10,509 nt of DNA, from assembly GCA_029550985.1 (NCBI GenBank), contig JAKPGH010000197.1, positions 1 to 10,509 on the forward strand, given 5' to 3'. The stretch comes from Bacillota bacterium (GTDB lineage: Bacteria > Bacillota > Clostridia > Oscillospirales > Ruminococcaceae). A program made the position numbers and the translations under genes. Below are positions 1 to 5,861 of this stretch, one piece after another (position 1 is the first letter of the stretch; every line of letters begins with the position of its first letter). Under the pieces are notes generated by a model. It was not told the origin of the DNA, did no database searches, and saw nothing but the letters and a program-made list of their open reading frames with translations.

Positions 1-779
1 CCGTACAGAAAGCTGCTGAGCATGGTGCTGTTGTAAACGGAATAGGTTTCGCCCTTGGCAATTTTGATGGTGTGGCGGGCGATGTTGGCCCGGCGAATGA
101 GGGTGAAAATGTCGTAGTCGCTTGGCCGCTCGGTAATGGCCACCCCCATGCACACCTGCAGGCCGCCTTTGGAGCCGATGTCGTTGCGAAGGGTTTCTCC
201 CGTCCTGCGCAGCCGCTCAAAAATATCCTGCAGCTGGTTTTCGTCCAGATAGACCATCAAAGCCACAAAGTGGTCGGCGGAAAGCCGGGTCATCATGGCG
301 CCTTCCGGCAGAATCACCTTCATTTCCTGCGAGATGCGGGTGATGACGTAATCCCCCGTGGAAAATCCCCGCAGGGTATTGATAAAGCGAAAACGGTTGA
401 AGTCAAAATAAATAAGGGCAAACTTCTGCCCGCTTTCCGCCACGCTGTGGAGAAAATTCTGGCAGTCCAGAAGGTACCCCCGCCTGATTTTAAAGTTGCT
501 CAGCCGGTCGTACTCCTCGACGCTTGCCTTTTTATCCGACATCGGCGTTACTTTTTTCTTTTCCCGTTCTTCCTCCGGGTAATCGGCGAAATAATCCACC
601 AAATCCACAAGCTGTTCCGATTGGTCCGCATTTTCCTGCTGTTCCCCCAGCAGGTCTATGGCCACGGGTTCTCCGCTATTTTCCTTCTGCCGCTTTTGAA
701 ATGTCAGTAAACCGGTGGCAAACACAGTTATCAGCACAACAATTAGGATGATAAGGATAGTTAACATCACGATTACCAC
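1..779 (-). CDS. Membrane-anchored protein with degenerate GGDEF domain (3' end outside window)
   Basis: Reading the minus strand from 779 gives 259 open codons that run off the left edge. Residues 2-25 form one hydrophobic membrane segment, followed by a charged, Glu/Lys-rich linker (about 28-95) and a GGDEF fold (about 119-256). Fold signatures are FDFNRF at 125-130, INTLRGFSTGD at 133-143 and a closing segment MGVAITERPSDYDIF. The signature loop reads SADHF (167-171) instead of GG(D/E)EF, so diguanylate cyclase activity is unlikely; such domains often act as GTP-sensing or regulatory partners of a C-terminal EAL phosphodiesterase domain, which would lie beyond the window (inference). I chose the GTG at 779 because AAGAGGGGG (789-797) sits 9 bases upstream. 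An in-frame ATG at 767 and another at 884 are alternatives; the 884 ATG overlaps a probable -10 box and lacks a ribosome binding site. Confidence 0.8.
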   Translation of the reverse strand, partial: MVIVMLTILIILIVVLITVFATGLLTFQKRQKENSGEPVAIDLLGEQQENADQSEQLVDLVDYFADYPEEEREKKKVTPMSDKKASVEEYDRLSNFKIRRGYLLDCQNFLHSVAESGQKFALIYFDFNRFRFINTLRGFSTGDYVITRISQEMKVILPEGAMMTRLSADHFVALMVYLDENQLQDIFERLRRTGETLRNDIGSKGGLQVCMGVAITERPSDYDIFTLIRRANIARHTIKIAKGETYSVYNSTMLSSFLY

Positions 780-788
780 ACGGTACAG

Positions 789-797
789 CCCCCTCTT
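789..797 (-). promoter_or_regulatory. Ribosome binding site deciding the GTG start at 779
   Basis: The minus strand reads AAGAGGGGG, nine bases before GTG at 779-777. Neither in-frame ATG (767, 884) has a comparable purine-rich site at correct spacing, so this site favours the GTG. Confidence 0.5.
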
Positions 798-882
798 AGC
801 TGACGATTGCCGGCCGTTAAGGTCATAACCTTCACAGCTAGTATCGCTGACATCAAACCGGGCCACGTCCAGCCATTCACTC

Positions 883-910
883 ATTTTATCTTAGCAGATA
901 GCAAGGTCAA
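883..910 (-). promoter_or_regulatory. Probable sigma-A promoter of the GGDEF gene
   Basis: The minus strand carries TTGACC (905-910), a 16-base spacer and TAAAAT (883-888), five of six matches to each consensus box. Transcription would start near 876, giving a leader of roughly 95 bases to the GTG at 779. The -10 box overlaps the upstream in-frame ATG at 884, which argues against that codon as the start. Confidence 0.55.
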
Positions 911-1046
911 ACACAAGCACCACACTAGTTCTGCTAATTGTATTTCGACACGGCGGGCGCCCAACTTAAATGCCTCTGGTTGGAAATATCAGAATATTTG
1001 GTAAAAACCTTTACTCTTTCTAAGCGGAAATTCTTTTCTTGTATGA

Positions 1047-1075
1047 TTGATAAGCCGGCCTTTATTATGTATAAT
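1047..1075 (+). promoter_or_regulatory. Probable sigma-A promoter of the transketolase operon
   Basis: TTGATA (1047-1052), a 17-base spacer and TATAAT (1070-1075) form a near-consensus promoter on the plus strand. The start point is expected near 1082, leaving a leader of about 94 bases that contains the GC-rich inverted repeat at 1107-1134. Confidence 0.75.
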
Positions 1076-1106
1076 AAATGCGTGCCATAATATTTCATTA
1101 TATTTT

Positions 1107-1134
1107 TTTCGCGGGGACCGCGCAGGCCGCGAAA
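1107..1134 (+). repeat. GC-rich inverted repeat in the transketolase leader
   Basis: TTTCGCGG (1107-1114) and CCGCGAAA (1127-1134) are perfect 8-base inverted copies around a 12-base loop. An alternative pairing of CGCGG (1110-1114) with CCGCG (1118-1122) shares the left arm. The repeat lies about 25 bases downstream of the predicted transcription start and 41 bases before the ATG. It is not followed by a T run, so it is not an obvious terminator; it could be an operator or an RNA hairpin affecting stability or translation (inference). Confidence 0.5.
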
Positions 1135-1175
1135 CAAGGCAGGTTATACTCCATGCGCGGAGAAGGAGAGCAGCA

Positions 1176-2033
1176 ATGGAAAAACAAAAGGTGCTGGAGC
1201 TTTCGCTGATAGCAGCAAAGATGCGCCGTCTGATCGTAGATCAGGTATATGCCGCCGCTTCGGGTCATCCCGGAGGCTCCCTGTCCATCGCCGATATTCT
1301 CACGGTGCTGTACTGGCAGGAGCTGAACATCGACCCCAACGAGCCGAAAAAAGCCGATCGGGACAGAGTGGTTCTCTCAAAGGGCCACTGCTCGCCTGGT
1401 CTTTACGCTGCCCTTGCCCTGCGGGGCTACTTCCCTGTAGAGGATCTGAAGGGATTCCGCCGGATCGAAAGCTATCTTTCCGGTCACCCTGACATGAACG
1501 CGGTCAAGGGCGTAGATATGAGCACCGGCTCTTTGGGCCAGGGCTTTTCGGCCGCGGTCGGCATGGCTTTGGCCGGAAAAATGGACAAGAAGGACTACAG
1601 AGTTTACGCCATCCTGGGGGACGGCGAAATTCAGGAAGGCCAGATTTGGGAAGCAGCCATGAGTGCCGCCCACTTTAAGCTGGACAATCTGGTGGCTATT
1701 CTGGACAACAACAATCTGCAAATTTCCGGCGATGTCGATAAGGTTATGAGCCCCTACCCCATCGACCAGAAGTTTGCCGCTTTTGGCTTTGAAGTCATCC
1801 ACATTGACGGCAACGACATGAATCAAATCGAAGCGGCCTTCCAAAAGGCTCGCACCATCAAGGGCAAGCCCACCCTGATTCTTGCCAAGACCGTCAAGGG
1901 CAAGGGCGTTTCCTATATGGAAAACAACTACAACTGGCACGGCGCCGCTCCCAACAAGGAGCAGTACGAGCAGGCCGTTCAGGAACTGGACGCCGAAATC
2001 GCCCGGCTGGAAAAGGAGGTGGCCGCTCAATGA
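1176..2033 (+). CDS. Transketolase, N-terminal (thiamine diphosphate-binding) subunit
   Basis: This 285-residue protein is the pyrophosphate-binding half of a split transketolase, which moves two-carbon ketol units between sugar phosphates in the non-oxidative pentose phosphate pathway. Visible signatures are SGHPGG (29-34, His31), SKGH (68-71), the TGSLGQG loop (117-123) and the thiamine diphosphate/Mg motif GDG (148-150) ending in DNNN (177-180). The length matches other N-terminal half-proteins. The ATG at 1176 follows AAGGAG (1163-1168) by 7 bases; the frame is open upstream to a TTG at 1047, but that codon lies in the -35 box. The stop codon overlaps the start of the C-terminal subunit by four bases (ATGA), which indicates translational coupling and equal production of both halves. 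Sugar specificity cannot be read from sequence; a dedicated non-pentose role is possible. Confidence 0.95.
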   Translation: MEKQKVLELSLIAAKMRRLIVDQVYAAASGHPGGSLSIADILTVLYWQELNIDPNEPKKADRDRVVLSKGHCSPGLYAALALRGYFPVEDLKGFRRIESYLSGHPDMNAVKGVDMSTGSLGQGFSAAVGMALAGKMDKKDYRVYAILGDGEIQEGQIWEAAMSAAHFKLDNLVAILDNNNLQISGDVDKVMSPYPIDQKFAAFGFEVIHIDGNDMNQIEAAFQKARTIKGKPTLILAKTVKGKGVSYMENNYNWHGAAPNKEQYEQAVQELDAEIARLEKEVAAQ

Positions 2034-2977
2034 GCGAACTGAAGAAAATTGCAACCCGTCAGGCTTACGGTGAAGCCCTGAAGGAGTTTGGAGCGGACCC
2101 CCGCATTGTGGCCCTGGACGCCGACCTGGGCAAATCCACCATGTCCGCCATTTTTGCAAAGGAATATCCCGAGCGGTACATCGACATGGGCATTGCCGAA
2201 GCCAACATGGCCGGCGTGGCCGCAGGTCTTGCCACCACCGGCAAAATCGTGGTGATTCACTCCTTCGCCATGTTTGCCCCCGGCAGAATGTACGACCAGG
2301 TCCGCAACTCCATCGTATTCCCCCGCCTCAACGTCAAGATTGTGGGCTCCCACGCCGGCATTACGGTAGGACAGGACGGCCCCACCCATCAGGCTTTGGA
2401 AGACATCTCCCTGACTCGGGCGCTGCCCGGCATGGTGGTGCTCAGCCCCTGCGACGCCAACGAAACCCGTCTGGCAGTCAAGGCCATGCTGGAGCACGAG
2501 GGTCCCTGCTACATGCGGACCGGACGCCTTGCCGTGGAGCAGATCACCCAGGATATTCCCGGCTACCACTTTGAGCTGGGCAAGGGCTGCACCCTGCGGG
2601 ACGGCAACGACGTCACCATCGTGGCCACCGGCTATATGGTGGCGCAGGCCCTCAAAGCCGCCGATGCTCTGGCCCAGGAAGGCATTTCCGCCCGGGTCAT
2701 CGACATCCACACCATCAAGCCTCTGGATGAGGAGCTGCTGCTGAAGGCCGCCCGGGAAACCGGCGCCATCGTCACCGCCGAGGAACACAACATCATTGGC
2801 GGTCTGGGCAGCGCAGTCGCCGAAGTGCTGGTGGAAAATTACCCCGTTCCCATGGAGCGGGTAGGCGTTCGGGATACCTTCGGCCATTCCGGCGAGCCGG
2901 CCGCTCTGGTGGAACACTACCACCTGACTCCCGCCGACATCGCCGCAGCCGCCAAAAAGGCAATGTCCCGGAAGTAA
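2030..2977 (+). CDS. Transketolase, C-terminal (pyrimidine-binding) subunit
   Basis: This 315-residue protein is the second half of the split enzyme. It supplies the pyrimidine-binding domain (about 1-165) and the C-terminal transketolase domain (about 185-310). The conserved catalytic glutamate that activates the thiamine diphosphate aminopyrimidine is Glu57 in MGIAEANM (53-60). QDGPTHQ (115-121) is the typical substrate-side loop of the family. The start overlaps the stop of the N-terminal subunit, and AAAGGAGGT (2012-2020) inside the upstream gene lies 9 bases before the ATG. The two halves would assemble as a cytoplasmic heterotetramer with active sites at the interface (family knowledge). 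The strong terminator at 2997-3040 closes the operon. A 1-deoxyxylulose-5-phosphate synthase is the nearest alternative, but the split architecture and motif spacing favour transketolase. Confidence 0.95.
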   Translation: MSELKKIATRQAYGEALKEFGADPRIVALDADLGKSTMSAIFAKEYPERYIDMGIAEANMAGVAAGLATTGKIVVIHSFAMFAPGRMYDQVRNSIVFPRLNVKIVGSHAGITVGQDGPTHQALEDISLTRALPGMVVLSPCDANETRLAVKAMLEHEGPCYMRTGRLAVEQITQDIPGYHFELGKGCTLRDGNDVTIVATGYMVAQALKAADALAQEGISARVIDIHTIKPLDEELLLKAARETGAIVTAEEHNIIGGLGSAVAEVLVENYPVPMERVGVRDTFGHSGEPAALVEHYHLTPADIAAAAKKAMSRK

Positions 2978-2996
2978 TGTTTGTCCTAACAAAAGC

Positions 2997-3040
2997 AACC
3001 CGTCGGTCCAGCCAATGGCTGAACCGGCGGGTTTTCTGTT
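2997..3040 (+). terminator. Rho-independent terminator of the transketolase operon
   Basis: Arms 2997-3013 and 3017-3033 pair over 17 positions with one G-T wobble and one C-A mismatch around the loop AAT. The T-rich tail TTTTCTGTT follows at 3032-3040. It lies 20 bases after the stop codon of the C-terminal subunit. Confidence 0.9.
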
Positions 3041-3060
3041 GCCCAAACCGTCGCGGCGAT

Positions 3061-3103
3061 ACAAAAGCCGAAGGCCCCCGCCCTTGGACGAGAGCCTTCG
3101 ACT
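3061..3103 (-). terminator. Rho-independent terminator of glutamate dehydrogenase
   Basis: On the minus strand, arms at 3103-3089 and 3080-3066 form a 15-base stem including three G-T wobbles, closed by an 8-base loop. TTTTGT ends the structure at 3066-3061. The stem starts 65 bases beyond the gdh stop codon and faces the transketolase terminator, as expected for two convergent units. Confidence 0.8.
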
Positions 3104-3168
3104 ACCGGAGATATCTTAAAAGGCTGCTTTTTGGCAACTGAAAAGGCTGCGTATGACAGAGGGAAAGA

Positions 3169-4419
3169 CTAGATGCTGCCTTTCATCTGGAGGGTTTCCA
3201 CAATTCTTCTGACGGCGACCACATAAGCGGCGGTGCGCATGCTGACCTTCTTCTCCTGAGCGGTCTCCCAGACGTTTCGGAAGGCGTCGTTCATGATGTT
3301 TTCCAGCCGCTGGTTGACGGTTGCCTCGTCCCAGTAGAACTGCTGGAGGTTCTGCACCCACTCGAAGTAGGAAACCACCACGCCACCTGCATTGGCCAGA
3401 ATGTCGGGAATGACGGGAATACCCTTCTGCTCCAAAATGGCGTCGGCCTCTACCGTGGTGGGGCCATTGGCACCTTCTACAATCAACTTGGCGCGGATGT
3501 TGGCGGCATTGTCCTGGTTGATCATATTTTCCATGGCGGCAGGCACCAGCAAATCCACATCCAAGGTGAGGAGCTGGCCGTTGTCGATAAACTCCACATC
3601 GCCCTTATAATCTTTCAGCAGGTTTTTCCCGCCTGCCACAAAGGCCAAAATATCGGGAATGTTAAGACCATTGGCATTGTAGATTCCGGTGGAAACGTCG
3701 GAAACGGCCACAATCTTGGCACCTGCGGCGTGGATGAGCTTGGCGGATACGCTGCCCACGTTGCCCATGCCCTGTACGGCAACGGTGGCGCCCTTCAGCT
3801 CCCGACCCAGGGCCTTAAGCGCATTTTTGGCAGTAATGGTGATGCCCCGTCCGGTAGCCTCTCCCCGGCCCAGAGAGCCGCCCAGCTCGATGGGTTTTCC
3901 GGTCACTACCCCGGGAGTAAAGGAACCCTTAAGGGTCGAATAAGTATCCACAATCCAGCCCATGATTTCCGGAGTGGTGCCCACGTCGGGAGCAGGAATA
4001 TCCACTTCAGGCCCGATGATGGGGGCGATGGCTTTGGTAAAGCTGCGGGTCAGGTTTTGCAGCTCGGTTTTGGAGAGCTTTTTGGGGTCGACTGCCACGC
4101 CGCCCTTGCCGCCGCCGTAAGGAATTCCCGCCACGGCGCACTTGAAGGTCATCCAGGCAGCCAGAGCCGACACTTCATCCATGTTGACGTCGGGGTGGAA
4201 CCGCAAACCGCCTTTGGCAGGTCCCCGAACGGTGCTGTGTTGCACCCGATAGCCTTCAAATACCTTCACGCTGCCGTCATCCATCCGAACCGGAACGGCT
4301 ACCCTCAGCGTGCGCTCCGGATATTTCAGCACTTCATACTCAGAGGACTCATAGCCCAATACTTTCGCCGCACTCTCCAAGGTAGCCAGTACGTTATCGT
4401 AGGGGTTGTAACCGGACAT
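3169..4419 (-). CDS. gdhA: Glutamate dehydrogenase (hexameric, RocG/GudB-like)
   Basis: This 416-residue enzyme interconverts glutamate with 2-oxoglutarate and ammonia; the length fits the small hexameric bacterial class. The N-terminal Glu/Leu/Phe/Val dehydrogenase domain carries GPAKGGLRFHP (66-76, Lys69), Lys93, the catalytic Lys105 in YGGGKGG (101-107) and the catalytic Asp145 in DIPAPDVG (140-147). The Rossmann domain shows the dinucleotide loop VQGMGNVGS (215-223) with Asp241 at the end of the second strand, compatible with NAD use, though cofactor preference is not proven. The ATG at 4419 follows GAAAGG (4435-4430). Two probable promoters and a leader of about 118 bases or more lie upstream, so expression may be regulated. 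It is a single-gene unit with its own terminator. In fermentative Clostridia the enzyme can serve either ammonia assimilation or amino acid fermentation. The name gdhA is by homology; rocG or gudB would be equally defensible. Confidence 0.95.
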   Translation of the reverse strand: MSGYNPYDNVLATLESAAKVLGYESSEYEVLKYPERTLRVAVPVRMDDGSVKVFEGYRVQHSTVRGPAKGGLRFHPDVNMDEVSALAAWMTFKCAVAGIPYGGGKGGVAVDPKKLSKTELQNLTRSFTKAIAPIIGPEVDIPAPDVGTTPEIMGWIVDTYSTLKGSFTPGVVTGKPIELGGSLGRGEATGRGITITAKNALKALGRELKGATVAVQGMGNVGSVSAKLIHAAGAKIVAVSDVSTGIYNANGLNIPDILAFVAGGKNLLKDYKGDVEFIDNGQLLTLDVDLLVPAAMENMINQDNAANIRAKLIVEGANGPTTVEADAILEQKGIPVIPDILANAGGVVVSYFEWVQNLQQFYWDEATVNQRLENIMNDAFRNVWETAQEKKVSMRTAAYVVAVRRIVETLQMKGSI

Positions 4420-4544
4420 TTTTCACATTCCTTTCGTAACAAAGTGTGTTGCCAATCTGAAAAACAGCCATCTCGAAAGCGTAGAAGTGCAATCCTTCAT
4501 TCTTTCTTGAAAAACTCATTTTTCACTGGCGAATTCATCGAATA

Positions 4545-4573
4545 ATTATAGCGCTTCATAGGCAATTTTGCAA
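4545..4573 (-). promoter_or_regulatory. Probable gdh promoter, proximal
   Basis: The minus strand reads TTGCAA (4568-4573), a 17-base spacer and a perfect TATAAT (4545-4550). Transcription would start near 4538, about 118 bases before the gdh ATG. Confidence 0.65.
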
Positions 4574-4627
4574 TATATTAGTTATAAAGTTTCAATATTC
4601 TATCAATTAATAATAGATATAGCTAAT

Positions 4628-4657
4628 ATTTTACAAGAATATATACTTTTACGTCAA
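4628..4657 (-). promoter_or_regulatory. Possible second gdh promoter, distal
   Basis: The minus strand reads TTGACG (4652-4657), an 18-base spacer and TAAAAT (4628-4633), five of six matches in each box. It would start near 4621 and read into the proximal promoter region. The surroundings are very AT-rich, so chance matches are likelier here than for the proximal site. Confidence 0.4.
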
Positions 4658-4659
4658 GA

Positions 4660-5066
4660 AAACCAGTAATATTAAACAGAATCATATCGCAGGCAGCGCA
4701 ATCCTTCTTGAAATTTTATCCGATTGACCTTGCAAAACAAAATTTATATTAATACAGAACGGCATATTTCAAATAAATTATACAAAGTACGACAATTTGC
4801 AACGATTGCACCATAATCTTGCCTTTGTATCGATGAGTATTTGAAAAGCCGGAAAGGCGCTCTTTGTACGAAAGAAGAATACGAGTTCAATATATTCTAC
4901 TATTTGCGATATCGTTGTCGAAATATACGGACTGGTAAAGTAATTTGCCTATTCATAGGGAATCTTCTTTCCGGTACTGTGCTCGGAAACTGTTCAAGAA
5001 AAAATACTGCACAATGATATACGTTTCGTTATATTTATACTTGATTCTACAAATTATAACAAATAG
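4660..5066. other. AT-rich region without a recognisable gene
   Basis: Between the distal gdh promoter and the terminator at 5067-5100 no reading frame with a ribosome binding site or recognisable protein is present, and base composition is clearly more AT-rich than the flanking genes. It holds only weak features: a short inverted repeat TTTCCG/CGGAAA (4969-4974 and 4985-4990), a local GCC-GGAAA-GGC hairpin near 4848-4858, and a possible plus-strand promoter TTGACC (4724-4729) with TATATT (4745-4750) at a short 15-base spacing. No known riboswitch or T-box signature was recognised. Confidence 0.5.
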
Positions 5067-5101
5067 AAAGGCGGATTCGCGTTTTTACGAATCCGCCTTT
5101 T
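5067..5101 (-). terminator. Intrinsic terminator after the small membrane protein gene, possibly bidirectional
   Basis: AAAGGCGGATTCG (5067-5079) and its perfect complement (5088-5100) form a 13-base stem with an 8-base loop. On the minus strand the stem ends in CCTTTCTATTTG, 18 bases past the stop of the small membrane protein gene. On the plus strand it ends in CCTTTTAAC, so it could also stop transcription arriving from the AT-rich region. Confidence 0.8.
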
Positions 5102-5118
5102 AACAATAACGCTTGTGT

Positions 5119-5301
5119 CTAGGCCCAACCGCAGTCTACATAGTCTTTCCACTTTTCCCGGTAGGCGCGTTCCCTGGCCAAACGGGCAACGACATAAAAC
5201 CCCACCATGACCAGAAGGGCAATGGCCGCTGCAAAAATGCCCACGGCACCCAAATCTCCCGGTTGCAAGGTGGCCAGCTTTTCGCGCTGTTTGCGAAACA
5301 T
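5119..5301 (-). CDS. Small single-pass membrane protein of unknown function
   Basis: A 60-residue reading frame starts at ATG 5301, preceded by a strong AAGGAGGG (5308-5315) six bases upstream; the frame is open further upstream but this is clearly the best start. Residues 1-16 are polar and basic, about 17-39 form one hydrophobic helix (GAVGIFAAAIALL and onward), and the tail 40-60 is highly charged, ending in VDCGWA with a single Cys57. No family was recognised. The gene sits downstream of rpsT in the same orientation, separated by a terminator-like hairpin, and is followed by a strong terminator, so it probably depends on read-through from the rpsT promoter; no promoter of its own was seen. 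The good ribosome binding site and flanking terminator make it likely to be real. Confidence 0.7.
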   Translation of the reverse strand: MFRKQREKLATLQPGDLGAVGIFAAAIALLVMVGFYVVARLARERAYREKWKDYVDCGWA

Positions 5302-5336
5302 GTCGTACCCTCCTTGGCAAGAATCAGGCGTAACGC

Positions 5337-5380
5337 AAAAAGGCAGCACCGCACTTCCCTAAAGGATAGACGGGGCTGCC
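5337..5380 (-). terminator. Probable intrinsic terminator or attenuator after rpsT
   Basis: On the minus strand GGCAGC (5380-5375) pairs with GCTGCC (5347-5342), extended after one mismatch by CCG/CGG (5373-5371 with 5351-5349), then five T residues at 5341-5337. The upstream arm also belongs to the very stable hairpin at 5376-5391, so the two structures compete. It would lower expression of the downstream small gene relative to rpsT. Confidence 0.6.
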
Positions 5381-5391
5381 GTTGCCGGCAG
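5376..5391 (-). promoter_or_regulatory. GNRA-tetraloop hairpin competing with the rpsT terminator
   Basis: The transcript reads CTGCCG-GCAA-CGGCAG, a six-base-pair stem with a GCAA tetraloop, 17 bases after the rpsT stop codon. Its 3' arm contains the sequence needed for the left arm of the terminator stem, so only one of the two can form fully. Confidence 0.5.
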
Positions 5392-5408
5392 AATCAAAAT
5401 GGGACAGC

Positions 5409-5675
5409 TTAACCTGCCTGAACCTGATTGAGGCGCTTGGCCAACTGAGACTTTTTGCGCGCCGCAGTGTTCTTATGAAGAATACCCTTGGAAACGGCCT
5501 GATCAATCTTTTTGATAGCGCTGCGCACCACTTCGGCCTTATCCTCAGTGCCATGGGTCAAAGCCAGGTCGGCTTTTTTAATAGCGGTGCGAAGGCTGGA
5601 ACGATATGCCTTGTTGCGCATGGTCCGAGCAGCGATGACTTTAATCCGCTTTTTCGCAGTCTTGGTGTTTGCCAT
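5409..5675 (-). CDS. rpsT: 30S ribosomal protein S20
   Basis: This 88-residue, Lys/Arg-rich helical protein binds 16S rRNA in the small ribosomal subunit. It begins with the family signature MANTKTAKKRI and continues with MRNKAYRSSLRTAIKKAD; the C-terminal half holds KGILHKNTAARKKSQLAKRLN, typical of S20. The ATG at 5675 lies 9 bases after GGGAGGTG (5692-5685). A GTG at 5687 is in frame but is part of that ribosome binding site, so the four-codon longer version is rejected. A good promoter lies at 5737-5765. In many bacteria rpsT is a one-gene unit; here a small membrane protein gene follows in the same direction. Confidence 0.97.
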   Translation of the reverse strand: MANTKTAKKRIKVIAARTMRNKAYRSSLRTAIKKADLALTHGTEDKAEVVRSAIKKIDQAVSKGILHKNTAARKKSQLAKRLNQVQAG

Positions 5676-5736
5676 TCGTTTATTCACCTCCCACTTCGGT
5701 GCTGGAAGCCTATCAAGGCGTTAAAGGCTACGTGTT

Positions 5737-5765
5737 ATCATACCATTTTTTTAATTTGAATGCAA
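5737..5765 (-). promoter_or_regulatory. Probable rpsT promoter with extended -10
   Basis: The minus strand reads TTGCAT (5760-5765), a 17-base spacer and TATGAT (5737-5742) preceded by TGG, an extended -10 element. The start point would lie near 5730, about 55 bases before the rpsT ATG. Confidence 0.7.
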
Positions 5766-5808
5766 CTGTTTCCTATGAAATTCCAGATTTTTTAGGACAA
5801 TCTTTTTA

Positions 5809-5861
5809 CAAAACGGCCTTCTTCTTTCCTTAAATCTCTACAAAAGGATGATGCCGTTTTG
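5809..5861 (-). repeat. Inverted repeat spanning the end of asnA
   Basis: CAAAACGGC (5861-5853 on the minus strand, inside the last codons of asnA) is a perfect inverted copy of GCCGTTTTG (5817-5809), with 35 bases between. The transcript could form a long-loop hairpin ending in GTTTTGTAAAAAG. The T run is weak, so it is only a poor terminator candidate, but no better one is present between asnA and the rpsT promoter. Confidence 0.35.

Noticed and set aside
72..710. Plus-strand reading frame of 212 codons
   Set aside because: It lies antisense to the GGDEF gene, lacks a ribosome binding site and any recognisable domain, whereas the minus-strand frame has clear GGDEF homology.
882..884. ATG at 884 as start of the GGDEF gene
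   Set aside because: It is in frame but overlaps the probable -10 box and has no ribosome binding site; the GTG at 779 has one at good spacing.
1047..1175. 43-codon N-terminal extension of the transketolase N-subunit from TTG 1047
   Set aside because: The TTG lies in the -35 box, upstream of the predicted transcription start, and the homologous protein starts at the ATG 1176 behind AAGGAG.
1176..2977. Broken or frameshifted full-length transketolase
   Set aside because: Both halves have complete domains, a normal four-base overlap and an independent ribosome binding site; split transketolases are a normal architecture in Firmicutes and archaea.
3118..3150. Direct repeat AAAAGGCTGC at 3118-3127 and 3141-3150
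   Set aside because: Only ten bases, two copies, in a short 3' spacer after gdh; nothing suggests more than chance.
4420..4544. Riboswitch, T-box or c-di-GMP aptamer in the gdh leader
   Set aside because: No T-box sequence, GEMM-type core or other aptamer signature could be recognised, and no terminator hairpin precedes the gdh ribosome binding site.
5676..5687. GTG start adding four residues to S20
   Set aside because: The GTG is part of the GGGAGGTG ribosome binding site, and S20 proteins begin at MAN.
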